Shown here: positions 1-5,198 of the stretch, piece by piece
How the letters are laid out: each line of letters opens with the position of its first letter
Position numbering within the stretch: the first letter of the stretch is position 1
Source: JBGSYJ01 sp041748075
GTDB lineage: Bacteria > Acidobacteriota > Thermoanaerobaculia > Gp7-AA8
Length of the DNA stretch: 5,198 bases
NCBI GenBank assembly: GCA_041748075.1
Contig: JBGTDX010000035.1
Span: 1-5,198 of the forward strand
Direction: 5' to 3'
Notes under the pieces: model-generated
Database searches by the model: none
What the model saw: the letters and a program-made list of their open reading frames with translations, nothing else
Told to the model about the DNA's origin: nothing
Position numbers and translations under genes: made by a program

Positions 1-1
1 T

Positions 2-2197
2 CACGAGGCGCATGCGGCTGCCGTCCTCAGCCATCCCAACGTCTCGACGATCCATGAAGTCGGCGAAGCGGACGGCACGATCTTCATCGCGATGGAGCTC
101 ATCGAGGGAAAGACCCTCTCGCAGCTTCGCGAAGGGAGAACGTGCGAGGTCGATGAAGTGATCGATATCGCGATCCAAACCGCCGACGCACTCGACGAGG
201 CGCACTCCCGCGGCCTCGTTCATCGCGATATCAAGTCGGCCAATATCATGGTCACCCCGCGCGGCCACGTGAAAGTGCTCGATTTCGGTCTCGCGAAACT
301 CGCGGCCGATGTCGATGTGCAGGACGAAGATACGCGGATCAAAACGAGTCCCGGTCTCATCATCGGCACGCCGTACTACATGAGTCCCGAACAGGCGCTG
401 GGGCGCACGCTCGACCACCGCAGCGATCTGTTCAGCCTCGGGATCGTTCTCTACGAGCTGATTGCCGGACGACTGCCGTTCGAAGGCGCGACGACGACGG
501 AGACGATCCAGAAGATTACGAACTCGGAGCCGGATCCGATCGCCCGCTTCAACTATTCGGCTCCTCCCGAGCTGGAGCGGATCGTCCGGAAGCTTCTCGA
601 AAAGGATCCGGCCCGGAGATATCAGTCGGCACGCGACCTGTTCGTCGACCTCAAGAATCTCAAGCGCGACTCGAGCTCCGGTGAGATCGCGAAGCCGGTG
701 CAGCCGAAGGATGGGAAGCGAAAGACGGCCCTGGTGGTCGCTGCGCTCGTCGGCGTCCTGGCGCTGGTCATCACGGCGGCGGTGCTGCTCAAGGGCTCCC
801 GAACCGGATCTGCGGCGATGGACACCATCGACTCGATCGCCGTGCTGCCGTTCGTGAACGTCGCGAACGATCCCGAGACCGAATACCTCAGCGACGGAAT
901 CTCGGAGAGCATCATCAACAATCTCGCCGGCATCTCGACGCTGCGAGTCATACCGCGCAGCACGGTGTTCCGATACAAGGGAAAGGACACGACCCTTGCA
1001 GAAATCGCGAGCGATCTCGACGTGCGCGCGATCGTTTCGGGGCGTGTGCTGCAGCGCGGTGACGTGCTGAATGTGCAGGCAGAGCTGATCGACACGAGGA
1101 CGAACGCCCAGATCTGGGGAGCGCGTTACGAGCGCAAACTCACCGAGGCGCTGGCGCTGCAGAACGAGATTTCGGATGAGATCTCGGCCCGTCTCCGGCC
1201 GGCCGGTGCAACTGGCGATCGCACTGCAGCGTCCCCGATGACCGATAACGCCGAGGCGTACCAACTCTATCTCAAAGGACGTTACCACTGGAACAAGCGC
1301 ACGGCGGAGTCGATCGAAAAAGCCCTCGGCTTCTTTCAGCATGCAGTGGCGAACGACCCGGACTTCGCCCTGGCTCACGTCGGAGTGGCAGACAGCTATC
1401 TGCTGATGGAACAATACTCCGATCGCCCCGCCCCCGAAGTCACCGACAAAGCCGAAGTCGCGATCCGGCGTGCCATCGCCCTGAACGAAGGGATGGCCGA
1501 AGCGCATGCCTCTCTTGGAGCGATCCACCAGAACCGCCGGGAGTGGGACAAGTCGGAGACCTCATTCCGCCGCTCAATCCAGCTGGACCCCGACTACCCG
1601 ACAGCCCGGCACTGGTACAGCTTAATGCTGCGGTTCAGCGGCAGGTTCGACGAGGCGTACGAGCAGATTCTCGTGGCGCAGCGTCTCGATCCGCTGTCGA
1701 TGATCATCGGCGGGAACGTCGTCGGCGTCCTTACCTCGTTGGGCCGCGACGACGAAGCGCTCGAGACAGCAGAGAGGTACATGGAGATCGACCCGAATTT
1801 TCCACAGCTGCTCGGCATTCTGAGCAGGCTCTACTCGCAGCGTGGTCGACATCCTGAAGCCATCGCAACAGCCCGGCGAGCCGTCGAGCTGTCAGGCGGA
1901 ACTGCCGAACAGACCGCATTTCTCGCGATGGCCCATGCGGAAGCGGGACAGCGGGAGGCTGCGGAGGAGCTCCGCAAACAGCTCGAAAGCCGCGTGATGC
2001 GCGGGGAGGGCGATCCCTATCACCTCGCGTACGTCTACCTCGCGCTGGGTGACCGCGACAAGGCGATCGAAGCCATTAGCCGGTCCGTCGAATTGGGAAG
2101 CGGAATGGTCACCTTCATGAACGCAGATTCTCGCCTGGCGAGTCTGCGGAACGATCCCCGCTTCATCGCCATGGCGGAACGCACGCGCCGTCCCTGA
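2..2197 (+). CDS. Membrane-anchored Ser/Thr protein kinase with TolB-like and TPR domains (5' partial)
   Basis: A Hanks-type Ser/Thr kinase that phosphorylates unidentified protein targets. The frame is open to the window edge, and the first visible residues (HEAHAAAVLSHPN) match the alpha-C helix of the downstream paralogue. About 55 N-terminal residues, including the P-loop and the catalytic Lys, are therefore missing, and the ATG at 92 is internal. Numbering from that Met, the catalytic loop HRDIKSAN is at 44-51, DFG at 64-66, and GTPYYMSPE at 92-100 ends the activation segment. After a basic stretch (KDGKRK), residues 212-233 form one hydrophobic helix. A TolB-like N-terminal domain (DSIAVLPF... 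to about 370) and several TPR units (about 388-690) follow, ending in the typical LRNDPRF tail. The positive-inside rule puts the kinase in the cytoplasm and the TolB/TPR part outside. All visible catalytic residues are intact. The TGA stop abuts repeat copy 1. The domain architecture is clear; substrate and stimulus are unknown. Confidence 0.95.
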   Translation, partial: HEAHAAAVLSHPNVSTIHEVGEADGTIFIAMELIEGKTLSQLREGRTCEVDEVIDIAIQTADALDEAHSRGLVHRDIKSANIMVTPRGHVKVLDFGLAKLAADVDVQDEDTRIKTSPGLIIGTPYYMSPEQALGRTLDHRSDLFSLGIVLYELIAGRLPFEGATTTETIQKITNSEPDPIARFNYSAPPELERIVRKLLEKDPARRYQSARDLFVDLKNLKRDSSSGEIAKPVQPKDGKRKTALVVAALVGVLALVITAAVLLKGSRTGSAAMDTIDSIAVLPFVNVANDPETEYLSDGISESIINNLAGISTLRVIPRSTVFRYKGKDTTLAEIASDLDVRAIVSGRVLQRGDVLNVQAELIDTRTNAQIWGARYERKLTEALALQNEISDEISARLRPAGATGDRTAASPMTDNAEAYQLYLKGRYHWNKRTAESIEKALGFFQHAVANDPDFALAHVGVADSYLLMEQYSDRPAPEVTDKAEVAIRRAIALNEGMAEAHASLGAIHQNRREWDKSETSFRRSIQLDPDYPTARHWYSLMLRFSGRFDEAYEQILVAQRLDPLSMIIGGNVVGVLTSLGRDDEALETAERYMEIDPNFPQLLGILSRLYSQRGRHPEAIATARRAVELSGGTAEQTAFLAMAHAEAGQREAAEELRKQLESRVMRGEGDPYHLAYVYLALGDRDKAIEAISRSVELGSGMVTFMNADSRLASLRNDPRFIAMAERTRRP

Positions 2198-2338
2198 AGT
2201 AGCGGCGGATTCCGATCCGCCGTTCTTCGGGGTCGTCTCGAAACTTGCGCGTTTTGGGGCGACGACTCGGGATGAATGCCCCACAAGTCGTACCGCACTA
2301 CGACCTGGGACGAGGGACATCGGAATGTCCCTCTACTT
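2197..2338 (+). repeat. REPIN-like element, copy 1
   Basis: A 142-bp element with inverted ends AAGTAG...CTACTT. The left arm is GTAG (2199-2202) plus a perfect 8-bp stem, CGGCGGAT / ATCCGCCG (2203-2210 / 2215-2222), with loop TCCG. The right arm is a 9-bp stem, GAGGGACAT / ATGTCCCTC (2312-2320 / 2325-2333), with loop CGGA, closing in CTAC (2333-2336). A central inverted repeat pairs GGGTCGTC (2230-2237) with GACGACTC (2261-2268), with one G-T wobble. A small GTCGT/ACGAC pair lies at 2287-2304. Two inverted hairpins with GTAG feet are the known layout of REPINs, which RAYT transposases move. The element fills the whole space between the convergent stop codons of kinase 1 and the copper gene. 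No T-tract follows either hairpin, so it is not a classical intrinsic terminator, though it could still slow polymerase or shield 3' ends. An IS200/IS605-type MITE is the main alternative name. Confidence 0.85.
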
Positions 2339-2744
2339 AATCCACCAGCGCGTTCTTCATCGCGTCGCATGCGTCGGCGCATTTCCGGCAGGCCTCCGCA
2401 CAGATCCGGCAGTGCTCCATGCCGTCAGCATGGCGATCACATTCGTCGGCGCAAGAGCGGCAGGCCTTCGCACACGCTTCGAGCTGCGCGCGGAGGACGC
2501 CACGGTCCTGCTCACCGGGTCGTGAGATAAGCCGTGCAGTGAGGGAACAGATCTCCGCACAGTCGAGGTTCGTGCGGATGCAGCCGCGGAGCTCGGAGGC
2601 ATTCGGCTCCTCGAGGCAAGCGTCGGCACAGGTCGTACAGACATAGCTGCATTCCGCTGCCGCGCTCACCAGCGCGAAGGCAACCTCGCCTGCGTCACTC
2701 GCCGGATTCGGATGCGAAGAGAACATCTTTCTTAGACGATCCAT
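2337..2744 (-). CDS. Four-helix-bundle copper-binding protein (DUF326 / cytosolic Csp-like)
   Basis: A complete 135-residue protein with 16 cysteines in helical spacing. Residues 32-43 and 91-102 read CxxxCxxCxxxC, residues 55-66 read Cx6CxxxC, and residues 112-126 read CxxCxxxCxxCxxxC. Two His residues (105, 111) lie between the third and fourth Cys helices. This is the pattern of DUF326 four-helix bundles and the Csp copper storage proteins, in which Cys lining the bundle core bind many Cu(I) ions. There is no Sec or Tat signal peptide: the N-terminus MDRLRKMFSSHPNPASD is short and polar. It is therefore probably cytosolic, like Csp3, buffering or storing Cu(I). The ATG at 2744 is supported by AAAGGGGA seven bases upstream. 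The gene converges with kinase 1 and diverges from kinase 2, so it forms its own transcription unit. A repeat copy lies on each side. The family is clear; copper specificity is inferred from family knowledge, and binding of another soft metal is not excluded. Confidence 0.9.
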   Translation of the reverse strand: MDRLRKMFSSHPNPASDAGEVAFALVSAAAECSYVCTTCADACLEEPNASELRGCIRTNLDCAEICSLTARLISRPGEQDRGVLRAQLEACAKACRSCADECDRHADGMEHCRICAEACRKCADACDAMKNALVD

Positions 2745-2750
2745 GGTGTT

Positions 2751-2758
2751 TCCCCTTT
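2751..2758 (-). promoter_or_regulatory. Ribosome binding site of the copper-binding protein gene
   Basis: On the minus strand AAAGGGGA precedes the ATG, with seven bases between the last G and the start codon. It is the only purine-rich Shine-Dalgarno-like run near the start and supports the choice of 2744. Confidence 0.6.
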
Positions 2759-2823
2759 CGTTTCAGCATCTGATTCTCACAACGATGCAAGCAGGGAACC
2801 AGAGCCCGCAAAGTCCATCCGCG

Positions 2824-2958
2824 AAGTAGCGGCGGATTCCGATCCGCCGTCCTCGGGGTCGTCACGAACTGTTCTGGAGCGACGACCCGGAATGAATGCT
2901 TCAGAAGTCGTACCGCTCGACTCCCGGAAACGCGGGACATCGGAATGTCCCGCTACTT
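2824..2958 (+). repeat. REPIN-like element, copy 2
   Basis: A 135-bp second copy in the same orientation as copy 1. The ends are AAGTAGCGG and CCGCTACTT, a perfect 9-bp terminal inverted repeat. The left arm is GTAG (2826-2829) plus stem CGGCGGAT / ATCCGCCG (2830-2837 / 2842-2849), identical to copy 1. The right arm is a 9-bp stem, GCGGGACAT / ATGTCCCGC (2932-2940 / 2945-2953), ending in CTAC (2953-2956). The central inverted repeat is perfect here: GGGTCGTC (2856-2863) with GACGACCC (2881-2888). The interior is less conserved than the arms, but a block around 2889-2916 (ATGAATGC, AAGTCGTACCGC) is shared with copy 1. It sits 79 bp upstream of the copper gene start and 96 bp upstream of the likely kinase 2 start, so it could separate or influence the two promoters. 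Confidence 0.87.
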
Positions 2959-3045
2959 GCCGCGAGCATTGGACAGCGAACCCGCCCGTCTTCGTGATAC
3001 GTTGAGCGCATCTTTGAGATGACAGAGCCAGTACGCGCTCGCAAC

Positions 3046-3050
3046 GGGGA
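3046..3050 (+). promoter_or_regulatory. Probable ribosome binding site deciding the kinase 2 start
   Basis: GGGGA lies four bases before the ATG at 3055. The alternative in-frame ATG at 3019 is preceded by TTTGAG with no comparable purine-rich run. The site therefore favours 3055, although the spacing is somewhat short. Confidence 0.45.
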
Positions 3051-3054
3051 TCAG

Positions 3055-5198
3055 ATGATCGGCCAGACCGTTTCGCATTACCACGTCACAGGAAAGCTGG
3101 GCAGCGGCGGCATGGGCGTCGTGTACGAGGCCGAAGACACGCAGCTGGGGCGGCGCGTCGCGCTGAAGTTCCTTCCTCCGGCGCTGGCGCAGGATCCCCA
3201 GACGCTCGAGCGTTTCCAACGCGAAGCGCGCGCGGCATCGGCGCTCAACCACCCGGGCATCTGCACCGTTTACTCGATCGAGAAGCACGAGACCGAGTAC
3301 TTCATCGTGATGGAGCTTCTCGAGGGAGAAACTCTATCGGATCGAGTTGAGCGTGGGCCGATCGAGCTGAGCGAGTTGCTGGATCTCGCGATCCAGCTCG
3401 CGGACGCCCTCGACTCTGCGCACTCGAAAGGCATCGTGCATCGCGATCTCAAGCCTGCGAACATCTTCGTGAACGACCGAGGTCAGGTGAAGATCCTCGA
3501 CTTCGGTCTGGCGAAGATCGAGATCAAGGGTTCCGATGGACGCGATCCGGAAGCGGAGACCGCCGTCCAGCGCCAGAGTCTCACCCAGGCCGGCACGACG
3601 CTCGGCACGACGTACTACATGTCGCCGGAACAGGCGCGCGGCCAGCTCACCGATTCACGCACGGATCTGTTCTCGCTCGGCGCCGTCCTTTACCAGATGG
3701 CGACCGGCGCGCTTCCGTTCCAGGGCGAAACCTCTGCAGTCGTCTTTGACTCGGTCCTCAACCGCGATCCGATTCCGCTGACGCAGATCAACGTTGCGCT
3801 GCCCGCGCAGCTCGAGAGGATCATCGGACGTGCCCTCGAGAAGGACAAGAATCTGCGGTACCAGTCGGCCACGGACCTCCGTACTGAGCTTCTCCGCCTC
3901 AAGCGCGACCTCGACTCGTCGGGAAGCCGGCGCATCGCGGATCTCGGCGACTCGCGAGGTGACTCGCGAGGCGACTCCGGCGTCCAGCGTGAGAAATCGA
4001 TCGCCGTTCTCTACTTCGAGAACCTCAGCGGCGTGAATGAAGACGAGTACTTCCGCGACGGCATCACCGAAGACATCATCACCGAGCTGACGAAGATCAA
4101 GGGGCTGAAGAGCTTCTCGCGGCCGACGGTACTGCCGTATCGGGACAAGCCGGCGACTCCGGCTCAGATCGGACAGCAACTCGGCGCGGCATACGTCCTC
4201 GCGGGATCGCTTCGCCGCGCCGGCAATCGTCTGCGCATCAGCACGCAGCTGATCGACACGCAGACGGGGTTTCCGATCTGGGTCGAGCGGTATGACCGCG
4301 AAATGGCGGACGTGTTCGAGGTGCAGGACGAGATCGCCCGGAAGATCGCCGAAGCGCTGCGCATCACACTCTCGCCGCAGGAGCAGCAGGCCATCTCGGC
4401 GAAACCAACGGACGACCTTCAGGCCTACGATCTTTTTCTCCGCGGCCGAAGCTATGCGCGACGAAGGACGCGTCAGGATCTGGAATTCGCGCTGCAGATG
4501 TACGAGAACGCCGTCGGAATCGATCCTTCGTTTGCACTCGCCTATGCAGGGATCGCGTACGTCTGCGCGCTTTACCATTCGGACTACGATCGCACCTCGA
4601 AGTGGACGGAGAAAGCGCTTACCGCGTCGAAGCGCGCAAGTGAGCTCGGCGCGTCCTTACCGGAAGTCCAGCTCGCGCAGGCCTGGATCTGCTACATCGA
4701 GGGCCGTCACGATGACGCACAGGCGCTCGTGCGGGGAGCCATCGAGGCCAAGCCGGACTGCGAAGGCGCCTACTATCTCCTCGGGCGATCGCTGTTTGCC
4801 TCGGGCCACTATCGTGAGATCGGCGAAATGGCGGAGCGCGCCGTCGAAGCGTCGGGCGACGACTACAGCGTCTTCGTCCCGATCATGAACGCTCTCTTTG
4901 CCCTGGGCGGCGACAAGCATGCGAGCTTTCTCCAGCGTGCCATCCTCGCCCTCGAGGCGCAGGTTCTGAAAGTCCCGGAGGATGCGCGGGCGCGCTCCCT
5001 CCTAGCAAGCTACTACGCCCGGGCGGAACGTGCTGAAGACGCCACGCGCGAGATGAAGTTCGCAGTCACGCTGCGGCCGACCGATCCGTCGATGGCATAC
5101 AACGCTGCATGCACGTACGCACAACTCGGGGCGAAGTCCGATTCGATGGCCTCACTTCGGAGATCGTGGGAACTGGGATATCGGGACGCCGCGTGGGT
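3055..5198 (+). CDS. Soluble Ser/Thr protein kinase with TolB-like and TPR domains (3' partial)
   Basis: A Hanks-type Ser/Thr kinase open to the window end, with 714 residues visible. The start at 3055 gives MIGQTVSHYHVTGKLG, the usual beginning of this family, and has a GGGGA upstream. ATG 3019 would add 12 residues. The kinase lobe is complete: P-loop GSGGMGVV (16-23), catalytic Lys38 in VALK, alpha-C Glu57, HRDLKPAN (129-136), DFG (149-151) and GTTYYMSPE (184-192). The activation segment between DFG and SPE is long and rich in Ser/Thr. The linker (about 285-312) carries a GDSR repeat and no transmembrane helix, so the protein looks cytosolic. A TolB-like domain (EKSIAVLYFENLSG..., about 313-441) and TPR repeats (from about 457) follow. 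The last visible segment (YNAACTYAQLG...SWELGYRDAAW) resembles the C-terminal TPR of the family, so probably only a few dozen residues are missing. It is a paralogue of the upstream kinase in the same orientation, but the copper gene and two repeats separate them, so they are not an obvious operon. Confidence 0.95.
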   Translation, partial: MIGQTVSHYHVTGKLGSGGMGVVYEAEDTQLGRRVALKFLPPALAQDPQTLERFQREARAASALNHPGICTVYSIEKHETEYFIVMELLEGETLSDRVERGPIELSELLDLAIQLADALDSAHSKGIVHRDLKPANIFVNDRGQVKILDFGLAKIEIKGSDGRDPEAETAVQRQSLTQAGTTLGTTYYMSPEQARGQLTDSRTDLFSLGAVLYQMATGALPFQGETSAVVFDSVLNRDPIPLTQINVALPAQLERIIGRALEKDKNLRYQSATDLRTELLRLKRDLDSSGSRRIADLGDSRGDSRGDSGVQREKSIAVLYFENLSGVNEDEYFRDGITEDIITELTKIKGLKSFSRPTVLPYRDKPATPAQIGQQLGAAYVLAGSLRRAGNRLRISTQLIDTQTGFPIWVERYDREMADVFEVQDEIARKIAEALRITLSPQEQQAISAKPTDDLQAYDLFLRGRSYARRRTRQDLEFALQMYENAVGIDPSFALAYAGIAYVCALYHSDYDRTSKWTEKALTASKRASELGASLPEVQLAQAWICYIEGRHDDAQALVRGAIEAKPDCEGAYYLLGRSLFASGHYREIGEMAERAVEASGDDYSVFVPIMNALFALGGDKHASFLQRAILALEAQVLKVPEDARARSLLASYYARAERAEDATREMKFAVTLRPTDPSMAYNAACTYAQLGAKSDSMASLRRSWELGYRDAAW
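3946..3981 (+). repeat. 12-bp in-frame tandem repeat encoding GDSR units
   Basis: Three consecutive 12-bp units (GGCGACTCGCGA, GGTGACTCGCGA, GGCGACTCCGGC) encode GDSR-GDSR-GDSG at residues 298-309 of kinase 2. The first two differ by one silent base and the third has diverged at its end. The repeat lies in the flexible linker between the kinase and TolB-like domains, where the upstream paralogue has its transmembrane helix. It may vary in length by slippage. Confidence 0.8.

Larger units (their letters stand above)
2745..3054. other. Divergent intergenic region with repeat copy 2 in the middle
   Basis: This 310-bp non-coding stretch separates the divergent start codons of the copper gene and kinase 2, so it must hold both promoters unless transcription starts further away. 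The first 79 bases (2745-2823) are the copper gene's leader side, and 2824-2958 is the repeat. The last 96 bases (2959-3054) lie ahead of kinase 2. I see no convincing -35/-10 pair on either side and no clear operator for a copper sensor. Short reading frames running through the repeat look like artefacts of its sequence. Confidence 0.7.

Noticed and set aside
92..94. ATG at 92 as the start of kinase 1
   Set aside because: The frame continues upstream to the window edge with conserved kinase sequence aligning to the alpha-C helix region of kinase 2, so the Met is internal (the usual MEL hinge).
2312..2338. Right hairpin of repeat copy 1 as an intrinsic terminator
   Set aside because: The stem is good, but neither strand has the downstream T-run, and the same hairpin recurs in copy 2 in a promoter region. 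The repeat explanation fits better.
1892..2382. Minus-strand small proteins running through repeat copy 1, with similar ones at 2695-2940 through copy 2
   Set aside because: They look alike (for example AVRL..HS.RVVAP) only because the two repeat copies are alike. They overlap real genes and lack supported starts, so I treat them as artefacts of the repeat.
2969..3000. TTGGAC ... GTGATA as a sigma-70-type promoter for kinase 2
   Set aside because: The match to both boxes is poor and the spacing is 19 bases, so it is not strong enough to annotate.
3019..3021. Upstream in-frame ATG as the kinase 2 start
   Set aside because: It would add 12 residues not typical of the family and has a poorer ribosome binding site than ATG 3055. 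It cannot be fully excluded.
3655..4578. Long open frame on the minus strand (307 residues) opposite kinase 2
   Set aside because: It lies antisense within a clearly conserved kinase/TolB/TPR coding frame. Its translation is rich in Arg and Leu with no recognisable domain, as expected from GC-rich codon shadowing.
4292..4888. Overlapping plus-strand frame of 198 residues inside kinase 2
   Set aside because: It is an out-of-frame shadow dominated by Arg and Ser, while the other frame encodes continuous TolB-like and TPR sequence.

Overview
The window is about 5.2 kb of GC-rich, densely coding bacterial DNA. Two large, paralogous receptor-type Ser/Thr kinases, each a fusion of kinase, TolB-like and TPR domains, lie close together. 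Large families of such fusions are typical of Acidobacteriota and related soil phyla. I therefore infer an acidobacterial or similar environmental genome, but no phylogenetic marker gene is present to prove it.

Layout. Bases 1-2197 (+) hold the first kinase, cut off at its N-terminus by the window edge. Its kinase lobe is followed by one transmembrane helix, a TolB-like domain and TPR repeats. Bases 2337-2744 (-) encode a complete 135-residue, 16-cysteine four-helix-bundle copper-binding protein of the DUF326/Csp type, with no signal peptide. Bases 3055-5198 (+) hold the second kinase, cut off at its C-terminus. It has the same domain order but no transmembrane helix; a short linker with a GDSR repeat takes its place.

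Both gaps around the copper-protein gene carry a copy of the same structured element (2197-2338 and 2824-2958), in the same orientation. Each copy starts with GTAG plus a hairpin and ends with the inverted counterpart, a hairpin plus CTAC. The four hairpin arms share the core ATTCCGAT, and their stems differ by compensated base-pair changes. This is the architecture of REPINs, non-autonomous elements made of two inverted REP hairpins and mobilised in trans by RAYT (REP-associated tyrosine) transposases. No RAYT gene is in the window. Copy 1 exactly fills the space between two convergent stop codons. Copy 2 lies in the divergent promoter region between the copper gene and kinase 2.

Function. 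The kinases probably transduce signals, with the TolB-like and TPR parts acting as sensing or docking modules: extracytoplasmic in kinase 1, apparently cytosolic in kinase 2. The copper protein is probably a separate transcription unit for cytosolic Cu(I) buffering. Nothing in the sequence ties it functionally to the kinases. The strongest item for follow-up is the covarying REPIN-like family and the way two copies bracket the copper gene.
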